From positions 2,170,001-2,234,000 of the forward strand of contig NZ_PEJS01000001.1 of the NCBI RefSeq assembly GCF_002750975.1: 64,000 nucleotides of DNA, written 5' to 3'. This DNA comes from Stenotrophomonas indicatrix. GTDB lineage: Bacteria; Pseudomonadota; Gammaproteobacteria; Xanthomonadales; Xanthomonadaceae. The position numbers and the translations under genes are program-made. Of this stretch, positions 8,957 to 18,515 are shown piece by piece (the first letter of the stretch is position 1; every line of letters begins with the position of its first letter). The notes beneath the pieces are model-generated. The model saw only the letters and a list, made by a program, of their open reading frames with translations. It was not told the origin of the DNA and did no database searches.

Positions 8957-10608
8957 CAGCGCGTTCCTCCTGTCTGTTGCAGATGACGCGCGCGCAGCTG
9001 CGCGCGCAGTTCGCGGCGGCTGATCTTGCCAACCGCCGTAGTGTCGAAACTGTCCACGAAAACAATCTGATCGGGCACCTTGAACGCGGCCAGGCCACGC
9101 CCGCGCATCCACGCCTTCAGCACCGGCGCCTTGATGGCCTCGCCCTGCTGGATCACGAAGGCACAGCTGCGCTCGCCCAGGTAGTCGTCAGGAATGGAGA
9201 CCACGGCGGCATCGAATACGCCAGGATGGGCCAGCAGATGGTCTTCGATCTCCTCGGCGGAGATCTTCTCGCCCGCCCGGTTGATGTGGTCGCCGGCACG
9301 GCCCTGCACCACCAGATAGCCGCCGGGCAGCTGCTGCACGCGGTCGCCGGTGCGGTAGAAGCCGTCGTCGGTGAACGAGCGCGCGTTGGCCGCCGCGTCA
9401 TTGTGGTAATTGCGGATGGTGTACGGACCGCGCGTGAGCAGATGACCGACCTCGCCTTCGGCAACGGGCTGGTCGTGGTCGTCGACCACGCGCACTTCAT
9501 CATCCTCGCTGATCGGCCTGCCCTGGCAAGCGACAATCAGCTCCTGCGGGTCATCCAGCCGGGTGTAGTTGACCAGGCCTTCGGCCATGCCGAACACCTG
9601 CTGCAACGTGCAACCGAGGCCATCGATGACCCGCCGCGCGGCTTCCGGCACCAGCTTCGCTCCCCCGACCTGCAGCACCCGCAGGCTGGACAGATCGTGC
9701 CTGCTGGTCGCCGCCGCCTGCGCCCACAGCAGCGCCAAGGGCGGCACCAGACCACAGCAGGTCACCTTCTCGCGCGCGATCAACGGAAATGCCGCATCCG
9801 GGCCAGGGCCCGGGCTGAGTACCACGCGGGCGCCGGCGTACAGCGCACCGAAGAAACCCGGCGAGCTCATCGGGAAGTTGTGTGCTGCCGGCAGCGCAAC
9901 CAGGTACACGCTGTCGCGGTCGATGCCACAGATTTCGTTGCTGGCGCGGAACGAGTAGATGTAATCGTCGTGCGTGCGCGGAATGAGCTTTGACAGCCCG
10001 GTGCTGCCACCGGAGATCTGCAGGAACGCCACCGACTGCGGATCAGGATCGGCCGGCAGCTGGCTGCGATCGCCCTGCAGCGATTCCAGCGCGACGAACT
10101 CGGCCGCATCGCCGTCGATCAGCACGTGGCGTACCGCCGGCACTTCCGCCTGCAGCGCGCGCGCCAGGCCACGATGATCGAAGCCTTCATGGACATCGGT
10201 ACTGATGTAGGCACTGGCCTCGGCCTTGCGCGCAAAGTGGGCCAGCTCGGTGATGCGATGTGCCGGCAGCGCGTACACCGGCACCAGCCCGGCGCGGAAC
10301 AGGCCACAGACCGCTGCGATGAAACCGGCCGTATTGCCCAGCTGCACCAGCACGCGCTCGCCGGGTTGCAGGCCCAGCGCCAGCAGCCCGGCGCCGATGC
10401 GCCCGGCCTCATGCCAGAGCTGCGCATAGCTCAGGCGCACATCGCCAGCCACCACCGCGATGTCATCGGCATGGCGCTCGGCGCGTTCGCGCAGGAAACC
10501 CGGGAAGGTTTCGCCACGCCAATGACCTGCGGCCCGATAGCGCGCGACCAGCGCTTCAGGCCATTGCTGTTGCAGCGGCAGGCGCGAATCAACGGTGGAC
10601 GGCGTCAT
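8956..10608 (-). CDS. entE: 2,3-dihydroxybenzoate-AMP ligase EntE
   Basis: This 550-residue adenylate-forming enzyme has the P-loop [15 protein letters not shown] near residue 192, a [12 protein letters not shown] motif typical of DHB/salicylate ligases, and a [15 protein letters not shown] hinge followed by the catalytic lysine region near the C-terminus ([11 protein letters not shown]). It activates 2,3-DHB with ATP and loads the EntB' carrier. The ATG at 10608 overlaps the entC stop (ATGA); the longer in-frame extension to 11046 lies in entC and is rejected. Confidence 0.94.
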   Translation of the reverse strand: MTPSTVDSRLPLQQQWPEALVARYRAAGHWRGETFPGFLRERAERHADDIAVVAGDVRLSYAQLWHEAGRIGAGLLALGLQPGERVLVQLGNTAGFIAAVCGLFRAGLVPVYALPAHRITELAHFARKAEASAYISTDVHEGFDHRGLARALQAEVPAVRHVLIDGDAAEFVALESLQGDRSQLPADPDPQSVAFLQISGGSTGLSKLIPRTHDDYIYSFRASNEICGIDRDSVYLVALPAAHNFPMSSPGFFGALYAGARVVLSPGPGPDAAFPLIAREKVTCCGLVPPLALLWAQAAATSRHDLSSLRVLQVGGAKLVPEAARRVIDGLGCTLQQVFGMAEGLVNYTRLDDPQELIVACQGRPISEDDEVRVVDDHDQPVAEGEVGHLLTRGPYTIRNYHNDAAANARSFTDDGFYRTGDRVQQLPGGYLVVQGRAGDHINRAGEKISAEEIEDHLLAHPGVFDAAVVSIPDDYLGERSCAFVIQQGEAIKAPVLKAWMRGRGLAAFKVPDQIVFVDSFDTTAVGKISRRELRAQLRARHLQQTGGTR

Positions 10609-11798
10609 GCGGATACCTCGATCAGGGACAGCGGGTCCTGCACACCCAATGCGTTGAGCAGGGCAGCAAACTTGGCGGCGGTTTCGGCCACTTCGGCCTC
10701 GGGCTGCGAGTCGGCGACGATGCCGGCGCCGGCATACAGGCGCAGCTGGGTGCCCTGCAGGCGCGCGCAGCGGATCGCCACATACCAGTCGCCGTCCCCC
10801 TGCGCATCGAGCCAGCCCACCGCACCGGCATAGAAGCCGCGCGGCACCGGTTCCAGCGCACGGATGCGCTGCAGTGCCTGCAGCCGCGGGGTACCGCAGA
10901 CGGCCGGGGTGGGATGCAGCTCGGCCAGCAGGGTCGCCGCCGACGTAGCAGCGTCCTTCAGCGTGGCGTGGATGCGCGTACCCAGATGCCACATGCTGGC
11001 GGTGGCGTGCAGCACCGGGCGTGGCTGCGCTTCGATGTGACTGCACCAGGGCGAGAGGCCATCGACAATGGCGTCGACCACATGCCGGTGTTCGTCATGA
11101 TCCTTCGCCGATGCCAGCAACGCCTGCGCGGCGCGCTCGTCCGCAACCGGATCGGCACTGCGCCTGGCCGAACCGGCCAGCGGATGCGACAGCACCTGCG
11201 CCCCGCGTTTGCGCAGCAGCAGTTCCGGTGTCGCCCCCACCAGCCATGCCGGCGCCTGGCCAACGTCCACCGGCAGCGGCACGGCGTAGGTCGCCACCGA
11301 AGGATCGGTGCCGAGGCGGGCCAGCAGCATTTCCGGTGACAGCGCCTGCTGCGTGTGCGCCAACAGGCTGCGCGCCAGTACCACCTTGTGCAGCTCCGGG
11401 TCCGGCGCGCGCATCGCGCTGACCGCGTCGGCCACGGCCGCTGCATACGCCTGCGCCGAGGGCTCGGCAGTCAGCGCTCCGGACAGCGCCGGCGCCGCCT
11501 GCGACTGCACGGGCAACGCCGGCAGCAGGCGCTCGGGCTGGTACAACGCATCATCGGCGCGCGGCTCGAACGGCACCGCGCCGACCAGCAGGCCCGGCCC
11601 ACCGCGCTGCTGCGCGAAGAACGTCGCCACGCGCTCGGCCAGCGTGGCCAGCACACCGGTCGGCAAGGGTGCGCGGCAGCCGCGCGCGTGCATCTGCTGA
11701 TCCGCCTGCCGCAGCAGGAACAGCGACGCTTCGGCGGTGGGCTCGGGCAGCATCGACGCAGCCTCCGGCCACGCGCCCTGCATCAGGGAATCGTTCAT
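10605..11798 (-). CDS. entC: Isochorismate synthase EntC
   Basis: This 397-residue chorismate-utilising enzyme is the length of EntC. It has the conserved LHKVVLARS segment, HPLAGSARR, the [11 protein letters not shown] stretch, [11 protein letters not shown] and the metal-binding [16 protein letters not shown] near the C-terminus. It converts chorismate to isochorismate, the committed step. The ATG at 11798 overlaps the entS stop as ATGA. Overlaps from entS through entA imply tight translational coupling of the whole pathway. Confidence 0.94.
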   Translation of the reverse strand: MNDSLMQGAWPEAASMLPEPTAEASLFLLRQADQQMHARGCRAPLPTGVLATLAERVATFFAQQRGGPGLLVGAVPFEPRADDALYQPERLLPALPVQSQAAPALSGALTAEPSAQAYAAAVADAVSAMRAPDPELHKVVLARSLLAHTQQALSPEMLLARLGTDPSVATYAVPLPVDVGQAPAWLVGATPELLLRKRGAQVLSHPLAGSARRSADPVADERAAQALLASAKDHDEHRHVVDAIVDGLSPWCSHIEAQPRPVLHATASMWHLGTRIHATLKDAATSAATLLAELHPTPAVCGTPRLQALQRIRALEPVPRGFYAGAVGWLDAQGDGDWYVAIRCARLQGTQLRLYAGAGIVADSQPEAEVAETAAKFAALLNALGVQDPLSLIEVSA

Positions 11799-12991
11799 GG
11801 GGTCTCCTTCATCCGATACGCTGCTGCCAGCACGCACAGCACCAGCAGCAGCACGCCGACCAGCAGGTAAGGCAGGCTGGCGCCGCCGCGATACAACAGG
11901 GTGCCGAGCATCGGCCCGGCCACCATGCCCAGCCCCTGCGCCGCCGCGACGGTGCCGGCCGCCGCCCCCTGTTCGTGCGCCTGCACCGCGTCGGCGGCCA
12001 ACGCCTGGAACGACGGGAACACGAAGCCCATGCCGAACGCTGCAAGCGCGTATGCCGCCGGCAACTGCCAGGTCTGCTGCACCGCCGCCACCGACGCAAA
12101 GCCGATGCCTGCGATCAGTGCGCCGAGGATGATCCAGCGCCGGGGATGCACGTCCAGTTTCATCACCAGCCCCTGCGCGAGGATCAGGCCCACGCCGACT
12201 GCAGTCAGTGCGATGCCGGCCATGCGTGCACCTTCGGCTGCATCCAGGCCGAAACGATCAATGGCGAAGAAGCCGACCGTGACCTGGGCGATGGTCACCG
12301 TCACCATCGCCACGAACGCGGCCATCTGCGGCAGGCGCAGCCGCGGGTCGAGGCGCGACAGCGGTACGCGGTTACGGCTGTGTGCGGCTGCCACCGGCGG
12401 TGTGGCCGGCAGGCGCCAGGCCAGCAGGCCCAGCGCGAGCAGCGGCAACAGCGCAGCCACGTACAGCGCCAGCGGCAGGTTCTTGTAGGCAAGCCATCCG
12501 GCAGCAGCCGGACCCAACACCATCCCCAGCGCGTTGGCGCTGCCAAGGCGGGCGAGGAATTTCGCACGTTGGCCGGTGGGTGCCTTGTCGGCGATCAGCG
12601 CAGCAGCGGTCGGCGGCACAGCCGCGTAGAACAGGCCGATCAGGCCACGTGCACCGACCAGCACCAGCACCGAGACCAGCACCGGCGGTATTGTCTGCAG
12701 CGCGACATCGATGAACACCGCCAGCGCGATGTAGACCACGGTGTAGGCACTCATCGCCAGCATCAGCACGCGCTTGCGGCCGATGCGGTCGCTGAGCTGG
12801 CCCCACGGGCGAGCGGCCAGCATCCACAACACGCCCGCGGCCGTGACCGATAGACCGGCATGCCATTCGGACAGGCCCAGCAGGCGGACCACCGGGCCGA
12901 TGACGGCGACGAAGGACATCATCGCCATGGTGCCGATCAGGGCAGCCAACACCAGCGCCGGCAAGCCGGGAACCACGGGACGTGCATGCAT
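11795..12991 (-). CDS. entS: MFS siderophore exporter EntS
   Basis: A 398-residue major facilitator protein with about twelve hydrophobic segments and the loop motif GQLSDRIGRKRVLML between helices 2 and 3. It is the first gene of the siderophore operon and overlaps entC by four bases, so it most likely exports the finished catecholate to the periplasm. In S. maltophilia an MFS gene called entS holds this position. Sequence alone does not exclude another substrate. A Fur-like box lies about 100 bp upstream. Confidence 0.85.
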   Translation of the reverse strand: MHARPVVPGLPALVLAALIGTMAMMSFVAVIGPVVRLLGLSEWHAGLSVTAAGVLWMLAARPWGQLSDRIGRKRVLMLAMSAYTVVYIALAVFIDVALQTIPPVLVSVLVLVGARGLIGLFYAAVPPTAAALIADKAPTGQRAKFLARLGSANALGMVLGPAAAGWLAYKNLPLALYVAALLPLLALGLLAWRLPATPPVAAAHSRNRVPLSRLDPRLRLPQMAAFVAMVTVTIAQVTVGFFAIDRFGLDAAEGARMAGIALTAVGVGLILAQGLVMKLDVHPRRWIILGALIAGIGFASVAAVQQTWQLPAAYALAAFGMGFVFPSFQALAADAVQAHEQGAAAGTVAAAQGLGMVAGPMLGTLLYRGGASLPYLLVGVLLLVLCVLAAAYRMKETP

Positions 12992-13089
12992 GGAACACCA
13001 ACCGTAACCAGGGAGGGAACGCCGGGCGCATCCGCACCCCGCGCGACGTCGCCCTGTCAGGCGGCGACGCCATCCTTAAATGATAACGG

Positions 13090-13108
13090 CTCGCATTTGC
13101 ATTTGATA
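13090..13108 (-). promoter_or_regulatory. Putative Fur box of the ent operon
   Basis: On the minus strand the sequence reads TATCAAATGCAAATGCGAG, close to the iron box pattern of AAATGAGAAT hexamers. It lies about 100 bp before entS, and a TTATCATTT half follows. It shares TATCAAATG with the candidate box at 13493-13510. Iron repression of this operon is expected from S. maltophilia work. Confidence 0.6.
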
Positions 13109-13143
13109 CCCATTCGCTTAACAGGCACGCACCTGCGGGTGCA

Positions 13144-13473
13144 TCACCGTCCTGCGCGTACCGACAGCAGGCCGCGACGCTTGAACCACCACTCCAGCGG
13201 CAGGGTCACCAGCGGCGGAATCGCAGCCAGCAACGCCAGCCCCGTTGCCCACCATGGCCAGCGCAGGCGCAGCGCCGCAAACAGCGTCACCGCCACGTAG
13301 ACCAGGAACGCCACGCCATGCAGCGGCCCGAACAGCTTCACCAGCGCGACGTTGGCCTGCGGCCCGTATTTGAGCCACATGCCGGCCAGCAGACCGGCCC
13401 AGGTGATGGCCTCGATGAAGGCGACGACGGCGAAAAGGCGCCCGGTCGGGTGCAGCGGGTTACGGTGGGTCAC
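13144..13473 (-). CDS. DUF3817 family integral membrane protein
   Basis: A 109-residue inner-membrane protein with three or four hydrophobic segments and the DUF3817 features FIEAITWAGLLAGMWLKYG and KLFGPLHGVAFLVYV. Function is unknown; family members sit beside many transporter genes. It lies upstream of entS on the same strand with its own Fur-like box, so it is probably iron-regulated and might be read through into the ent operon. Confidence 0.8.
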   Translation of the reverse strand: MTHRNPLHPTGRLFAVVAFIEAITWAGLLAGMWLKYGPQANVALVKLFGPLHGVAFLVYVAVTLFAALRLRWPWWATGLALLAAIPPLVTLPLEWWFKRRGLLSVRAGR

Positions 13474-13492
13474 GCAGGGCTCCAGCGCTGGA

Positions 13493-13510
13493 TATCAAAT
13501 GAGAATGATA
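13493..13510 (-). promoter_or_regulatory. Putative Fur box upstream of the DUF3817 gene
   Basis: TATCAAATGAGAATGATA has TATCA/TGATA ends around an AATGAGAATGAT core, a strong match to the iron-box pattern. It lies 20 bp before the DUF3817 start. Confidence 0.65.
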
Positions 13511-13542
13511 CGCAGATGCGAACATGCCGGATACCTGCGGCG

Positions 13543-13565
13543 TGTCCACCAAGGTGGACACCTAC
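13543..13565 (-). repeat. GTAG-headed palindrome (SMAG variant) at the oxidoreductase stop
   Basis: On the minus strand GTAG is followed by a TGTCCACC..GGTGGACA hairpin with a two-base loop. The TAG is the stop codon of the upstream luciferase-like gene. The head is shared with the other SMAG copies while the stem is of another subtype. Confidence 0.7.
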
Positions 13566-14497
13566 CGACGCGTATCGGGCAGGACGTGCTCGCCGATCTC
13601 GCCCAGTACGTCGTCCACCGGCCGGCCGTTGTCCACCAGGTTGAACATCACATGCGCCACACCCTGCGCGTGTACGCGTTGCAGGTACGCGCGCAGGCCA
13701 TCGCGGCCCACCTTCAGGCCCAGCGGCAGCGGCTCCGCCGGCGCAGTTGGATCGGTCTGCAGGTCCAGCAGCATCGACTGCACGAATGGCTTGGGCGCGC
13801 CGCCGCTCTGGGCCAGCGCCTGCTGCCACAGACCGATGCGCCCTTCCTGCGCGGTCTCTTCGCGGTGATAGGTCGCCCAGCCTTCGGCCTCGCGTGCGAT
13901 CCACTGCAGGCTCTGCCGCGCAGTACCGACCACCAGCATCGGAATGCGCCTTGCCGGCTTAGGAAGTACGTCGTATCCACCGGTTGCCTGCAACACCGGC
14001 GCGCGCTCGGAGGGTTCGGGGGACAGCGCCGCACGCAGCAGCGACCAGCGCTCGCGGAAGGTGCCCACCCTGCCCTGTAGGTCCTCGCCGAAGGCCGCGA
14101 ACTCTTCTGGTCGATCACCCGAGCCCAGCCCCAGCACGAAGCGTCCACCGCTGATCCGGTCCAGCGTCAGCGCCGATTTCGCCACCTGCAGCGGTTGCCG
14201 CAACGGCAGCACGATGGCCGCAGTGCCGATCACGATGCGCTCGGTCGCCGCGGCCAGCATCCCCAGCCACAGGAACGGATCATCCAGCGCACTGGCGGTC
14301 GCATCCGGCCCCTGCGGCACCATCAGCGGCACATCGCGGGTCCACAACGCGGCAAAGCCCAGATCGTCGGCCAGCCGGGCGACGCGGCGCGCCTCCAGTA
14401 GATCGGCCAGGCCGTGTGCGGCCACCGGCGTCATCAGGCCAAGGCTCAAGCCCTGCTTTGGAAACAGACGTGCATGGGCAGGATTGAAATCAGTCAT
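13562..14497 (-). CDS. LLM class (luciferase-like) flavin oxidoreductase
   Basis: A 311-residue F420/FMN-dependent luciferase-fold oxidoreductase resembling the TIGR03571 subgroup. It starts with the GLSLGLMTPVAAHG strand, has FAALWTRDVPLM near residue 50 and the SGGRFVLGLGSGDRPEEF flavin-binding region near residue 115. Substrate unknown. The ATG at 14497 is the first in frame. The TAG stop lies in the GTAG of a SMAG-like palindrome. Its divergent neighbour is a GNAT acetyltransferase. Confidence 0.85.
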   Translation of the reverse strand: MTDFNPAHARLFPKQGLSLGLMTPVAAHGLADLLEARRVARLADDLGFAALWTRDVPLMVPQGPDATASALDDPFLWLGMLAAATERIVIGTAAIVLPLRQPLQVAKSALTLDRISGGRFVLGLGSGDRPEEFAAFGEDLQGRVGTFRERWSLLRAALSPEPSERAPVLQATGGYDVLPKPARRIPMLVVGTARQSLQWIAREAEGWATYHREETAQEGRIGLWQQALAQSGGAPKPFVQSMLLDLQTDPTAPAEPLPLGLKVGRDGLRAYLQRVHAQGVAHVMFNLVDNGRPVDDVLGEIGEHVLPDTRR

Positions 14498-14551
14498 GCC
14501 GCCAGCTTAGCGTGGGGCATTGATGGCGTCCCACAACAGGAAGTACAGCGC

Positions 14552-15031
14552 ATGCCCAGGATCCGTCCCGCCCACGTCGATGACCTGCCCGCAATCAGCG
14601 CGGTGTGCATGGCGGCCTTCACTGCAGCCGTTGCGCCCATGCTTACCGCCGAGGGCATCGCCACCTTCGGCAACGTGGCCGCAGCCAGCGCCTTCGCCGA
14701 GCGCCTGCAGGGTGACAACCACATCCTGGTGGCCGAACAGGAGGGCCGTGTGGTCGGCGTGGTGGAACTGAAGGCGGGCCAGCACCTGGCGATGCTGTTC
14801 GTCGCGCCGGAGCTGCAGGGACAAGGCATCGGTCGTGCCCTGCTGCAGTCGGTGCTGCCGCAGGTACGCGGCCCGCAGATGACCGTGCGCGCCTCGCTCA
14901 ACGCGGTGCCGGCCTACGAACACTATGGGTTCGTGCTGGATGGCGACGTCGGCGAGTACCACGGCCTGATCTACCAGCCGTTGGTGTTGGCGGTGCCCGC
15001 TGCGGTGGCTGCGCCCCCTGGTCCGCACTGA
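14552..15031 (+). CDS. GNAT family N-acetyltransferase
   Basis: This 159-residue protein has the GNAT fold: the PRIRPAHVDDLPAI start, the GVVELKAGQHLAMLFVAPELQ strands and the acetyl-CoA loop GQGIGRALL (Q-G-x-G-I/G type) near residue 95, then AYEHYGFVLDG. The acceptor is unknown. The ATG at 14552 is chosen because the reading frame further upstream overlaps the divergent oxidoreductase gene. Confidence 0.85.
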   Translation: MPRIRPAHVDDLPAISAVCMAAFTAAVAPMLTAEGIATFGNVAAASAFAERLQGDNHILVAEQEGRVVGVVELKAGQHLAMLFVAPELQGQGIGRALLQSVLPQVRGPQMTVRASLNAVPAYEHYGFVLDGDVGEYHGLIYQPLVLAVPAAVAAPPGPH

Positions 15032-15130
15032 TACCCCGCCCACATGCCGTGCTGCGCGTGCGACATAAGCAAACTGCATCAGCCAGCACCCCGACCGTTC
15101 CTACAATGGCCCACCACCCTGTCCTTCGAG

Positions 15131-16654
15131 ATGCTGCCGATGCGCGTCGCGCTTTCCCTGTTGCTGTTGGCCTCGGCCCTGAGCGCCTGCTCCCCCGCGT
15201 CCGCGCCGGTACCGACGGCAAAGGCGGCATCGACCGCCCCGGCCTCCGCCATCGCCTGGCGCCAGGGCGACGTGGATGATGCGTTCAACGAAGCCGCCGA
15301 GAGTGGCAAGCCGGTGCTGCTGTACTGGGGCGCGGTGTGGTGCCCGCCGTGCAACCAGCTCAAGGCAGGGCTGTTCAAGGATCCGGCCTTCATCGCACTG
15401 ACCGGCAAATTCGTGCCGGTCTACCTGGACGGCGACGAAGAAGGCGCGCAGGCATGGGGCGAACGCTTCGGCGTGCGCGGCTATCCAACCCTGATCGTGC
15501 TCGACCCGCAGCGCAACGAAATCACCCGCGTGGCCGGCGGCAACGACGCGGCCGAACTGACCCGGGCCCTGACCGTCGCCGCCAGCCGCCGCAGCGCTGT
15601 CGCCGAAACACTTGCGACCGCGCTGGCGACGCCGGCCACGCTTGGCGCCGAAGACTGGCAGGTACTGGGCGATTACGGCTGGGAGGTGGATGCCAACCGC
15701 CTGGCTGGCAAGCGCAGCGCCCAGGACGTGCTGCAGCAGCTGGCCAAGGCCGCACCCGAGCCTGCGCTGCAGCGTCGCTTCGCGCTGCTCGCGTTGGCTA
15801 CCGCCGAGAAACCGACGGCAGCGCCCACCCAGGTACGCGAACTGTTGCAGGCGGTGCTGGCTCAACCGGCGGAGGTACGTCGCAACCGCGAGTTGCTGGG
15901 GTATGCCGGCGCCGGGCTGGTCAAGCAGGCCAGCGCTGGTCCGGCCAGCAGCAATGCCCTCGGCCAGCAGTTGCTGGTCGCACTGGAACGTGCCGACGCC
16001 GCGCGTGGTGATCGCGCAGACGATGCCTTGTCACGTGCGTTGACCGAGTTGGCGCTGGCACGCCAGCGGCAGCCTGAAGGCGCGCTGCCGGCAGCACTGG
16101 TGCAGCGCGTAAAGCAGCGCGTGGCCGCCGCCGATGCCGCGGCTACCGATGCACACGCGCGCCAGGCCACCATCAGCAGCGCCGTCTACGCGCTGCGTCA
16201 GGTCGATGACGATGCGGGCGCCGAGGCCTTGCTGCTGGCAGAGCTGAAGCGCAGCGAGCAGCCTTACTACTACATGCCGGAGCTGGCCGAACTGGCCGAG
16301 CAGCGTGGTGATAGCGCCGGCGCCCTGGAATGGCTGAAGCGTGCCTATGAAGGCGCGCAGGGCCCTGCCACGCGCGTGCAGTGGGGCGTGCTGTACGTAG
16401 AAGGCCTGCTGCGGTTGGCACCCGATGATGCACCGCGTATCGAGCAGGCCACCGAGGCCTTGATCGCCGAGCTGGACAAGCAGCCGTCCGGCTACCACCA
16501 GCGCACGCGCCAGCGCTTCGAACGGCTGGCCGGGCAGCTGCAGTCGTGGAGCGCCAAGCACAAGGGTGCGGACACGCTGGCGCGGCTGCAGCAGCGGATG
16601 CAGGCGGCCTGTGGTGATCAGGTTGATAGCGGTTGCAGGGAATGGTTGAGCTGA
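15131..16654 (+). CDS. Thioredoxin-fold lipoprotein with helical C-terminal region
   Basis: A 507-residue protein with an N-terminal lipoprotein signal ending in the lipobox LSAC (lipidated Cys20; Cys17 if the ATG at 15140 is used), then a thioredoxin domain with active site WCPPC (Cys71/Cys74) and cis-Pro loop RGYPTLIVLD. The remaining ~330 residues are alanine-rich and helical, likely TPR-like, with repeated ELAELAEQRGDSAGALEWL-type units. It is probably anchored in the envelope and acts in periplasmic disulfide exchange. No operon partner is seen. Confidence 0.8.
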   Translation: MLPMRVALSLLLLASALSACSPASAPVPTAKAASTAPASAIAWRQGDVDDAFNEAAESGKPVLLYWGAVWCPPCNQLKAGLFKDPAFIALTGKFVPVYLDGDEEGAQAWGERFGVRGYPTLIVLDPQRNEITRVAGGNDAAELTRALTVAASRRSAVAETLATALATPATLGAEDWQVLGDYGWEVDANRLAGKRSAQDVLQQLAKAAPEPALQRRFALLALATAEKPTAAPTQVRELLQAVLAQPAEVRRNRELLGYAGAGLVKQASAGPASSNALGQQLLVALERADAARGDRADDALSRALTELALARQRQPEGALPAALVQRVKQRVAAADAAATDAHARQATISSAVYALRQVDDDAGAEALLLAELKRSEQPYYYMPELAELAEQRGDSAGALEWLKRAYEGAQGPATRVQWGVLYVEGLLRLAPDDAPRIEQATEALIAELDKQPSGYHQRTRQRFERLAGQLQSWSAKHKGADTLARLQQRMQAACGDQVDSGCREWLS

Positions 16655-16682
16655 CGCCAGACGCAGGATTCGACGGATACAG

Positions 16683-16747
16683 GTAGTGCCGGCCGCTGGC
16701 CGGCAGCCCCGACCATCACCCGCTGCCGGCCAGCGGCCGGCACTACC
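16683..16747. repeat. Inverted pair of SMAG palindromes
   Basis: A plus copy (16683-16708) and a minus copy (16722-16747) with a short spacer sit downstream of the lipoprotein gene. The pair could fold as one large hairpin and may end transcription before the sod promoter. Confidence 0.85.
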
Positions 16748-16892
16748 CTGCTGCTTCTGCTCTCGCCTTTGACGTCGCCTCCGCGCCGGCGCGTGGACCT
16801 GTCCTGCGTGGGCGGACCTGCATGGGCCCATCCGCCCACGTGATCCCGGGACAGTCAACGTGCCGACAGCGCCCTCTTTTCAACCACCCCGC

Positions 16893-16923
16893 TTGACCTC
16901 AACCAATGTTGAGGTGCGATAAC
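16893..16923 (+). promoter_or_regulatory. MerR/SoxR-type promoter upstream of superoxide dismutase
   Basis: A -35 element TTGACC (16893-16898) overlaps a perfect 8-4-8 palindrome ACCTCAAC-CAAT-GTTGAGGT (16896-16915). A -10-like GATAAC (16918-16923) follows after a 19 bp spacer. The long spacer with a centred palindrome is the layout of MerR-family activated promoters, and CCTCAA..TTGAGG resembles the SoxR box. Redox control of the dismutase is inferred. Confidence 0.6.
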
Positions 16924-16971
16924 AGTCTCCCCACGGCCATACCCCTGGCCTTCCCCACGGAGACTGTCTCG

Positions 16972-17601
16972 ATGCCGCACTCGCTTCCCGCCCTCCCCTA
17001 TGCCTACGACGCCCTCGAGCCGCACTTCGATGCGCGCACGATGGAGATCCATCACAGCAAGCATCACCAGGCCTACGTCAACAACCTCAATGCCGCGCTG
17101 GAACAGGCGGGCCTGCCGGCACAACCGGTGGAAACCCTGATCGCCGACCTCGACGCCCTGCCCGAATCGATCCGCGGTGCAGTGCGCAACAACGGCGGCG
17201 GCCACGCCAACCACAGCCTGTTCTGGACCGTGCTCAGCGCCAATGGCGGCACCGCCGATGACGCGCTTGCCGCGGCCATCGATCGCGACCTCGGTGGCTA
17301 CGACGCCTTCAAGGAAACCTTCAGCAAGGCCGCGCAGACCCGGTTCGGCAGTGGCTGGGCGTGGCTGACCGTCGATCGCGATGGCCGCCTGCAGGTCGAA
17401 AGCACCGCCAACCAGGACAGCCCGCTGATGGGCGCGGCGGTGGGCGCCTCCGGCAACACCCCGATCCTTGCCCTGGATGTCTGGGAGCACGCCTACTACC
17501 TGCATTACCAGAACCGTCGCCCGGACTACATCGGTGCGTTCTTCAACCTCATCAACTGGGCCGAGGTCGGCCGGCGCTACCGCCAGGCCAGGGCCGCATG
17601 A
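16972..17601 (+). CDS. sodA: Manganese superoxide dismutase SodA
   Basis: A 209-residue cytosolic superoxide dismutase. Metal ligands are in [15 protein letters not shown] (His), [11 protein letters not shown] (His) and LDVWEHAYY (Asp and His). The [10 protein letters not shown] segment with the glutamine typical of Mn enzymes, in place of the Fe-type residue, points to SodA. The ATG at 16972 follows a GGAGA site; the frame upstream of it lies in the promoter. The stop overlaps the next gene as ATGA, so a flavin reductase and a TPR protein are co-expressed. Confidence 0.93.
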   Translation: MPHSLPALPYAYDALEPHFDARTMEIHHSKHHQAYVNNLNAALEQAGLPAQPVETLIADLDALPESIRGAVRNNGGGHANHSLFWTVLSANGGTADDALAAAIDRDLGGYDAFKETFSKAAQTRFGSGWAWLTVDRDGRLQVESTANQDSPLMGAAVGASGNTPILALDVWEHAYYLHYQNRRPDYIGAFFNLINWAEVGRRYRQARAA

Positions 17602-18173
17602 ACGCGGACTCCGGTGCATACGCCGGGCCGTGGGCGGGGGTGTTCCCCGCTCCGGCACCGGTGCCATCGGTCAGCCTGCCGCCGCGTGCGCTGCGGCGGT
17701 TGCTCGGCCATTTCCCTACTGGCGTGGCGATCGTCTGCGCCCGCGACGCACAGGGAAAACCGCAGGGCCTGACCATCAACTCGTTCGTGCCGATCTCGCT
17801 GCAGCCGCCACTGGTGCTGTGGAACCTCGCCCTGCATGCGCAGAGCCTGTCCACGTTCCAGCGCGCCACCCGCTTTGCGATCAGCGTGCTCGGCGCTGGC
17901 CAGGAAGCCCTGGCGCGCCGGTTCGCCGATCCGCAGGTGCGCCATCGATTCACCGATGTGCCCTTGCTGGATGACGGCGAAGACGCTCCACCGCGTATCG
18001 CCGGTGCCGTGGTCCATCTCACCTGCACCCGCCACGCGCAGTGGCCGGTCGGCGATCACCTGTTGCTGGCCGGGCGCATTGTCGATGTGCAGGAAGCAGG
18101 CGGCACGCCGCTGCTGTTTCATCGCGGCCGCTTCCAGGCGGGACCGGTGGAAACCCTGCTGGAGGTGCGCTGA
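17598..18173 (+). CDS. Flavin reductase family protein
   Basis: A 191-residue FMN-binding split-barrel flavin reductase. [16 protein letters not shown] near residue 36 and [21 protein letters not shown] near residue 57 are the family core. It would reduce free flavin with NAD(P)H to serve a monooxygenase; no oxygenase partner is adjacent. It overlaps the sodA stop by four bases and the next start by one, so it belongs to the same operon and the same likely redox control. Confidence 0.85.
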   Translation: MNADSGAYAGPWAGVFPAPAPVPSVSLPPRALRRLLGHFPTGVAIVCARDAQGKPQGLTINSFVPISLQPPLVLWNLALHAQSLSTFQRATRFAISVLGAGQEALARRFADPQVRHRFTDVPLLDDGEDAPPRIAGAVVHLTCTRHAQWPVGDHLLLAGRIVDVQEAGGTPLLFHRGRFQAGPVETLLEVR

Positions 18174-18511
18174 TGGACATCGAAACGCTGGAGAGGATGC
18201 TTGCCGCCGGCAAGGACAGCGCACTGCTGCGCTTCGGCCTGGGCAAGAGCTGGCTGGATGCCGGCGACCCGGTGCGCGCAGCCACCCATCTGGGCCGCTG
18301 CGTGGTGCTGGACCCGGACTATTCGGCGGCGTGGAAGCTGCTGGGCAAGGCCTGGCTGGCTGGTGGCCAGCCGCAGGCGGCGCGCGAAGCGTGGCAGCGC
18401 GGGCTCAGCGTGGCCGGCAGCAAGGGCGACCAGCAGGCCTGCAAGGAAATGCAGGTGTTCCTGCGCAGGCTCGATCGCGATTCACCTGCGCTGTTGGCGA
18501 AGGCCGGCTGA
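18173..18511 (+). CDS. Small tetratricopeptide repeat protein
   Basis: A 112-residue helical protein with about two TPR units (ALLRFGLGKSWLDAGDPVRAATHL and the following AAWKLLGKAWLAGGQPQAAREAW, both shown shortened by domain rules to their repeat pattern). No signal peptide. The start overlaps the flavin reductase stop as TGATG. Function unknown; probably a protein-binding partner in the sod operon. Confidence 0.75.
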   Translation: MDIETLERMLAAGKDSALLRFGLGKSWLDAGDPVRAATHLGRCVVLDPDYSAAWKLLGKAWLAGGQPQAAREAWQRGLSVAGSKGDQQACKEMQVFLRRLDRDSPALLAKAG

Positions 18512-18515
18512 AGAC

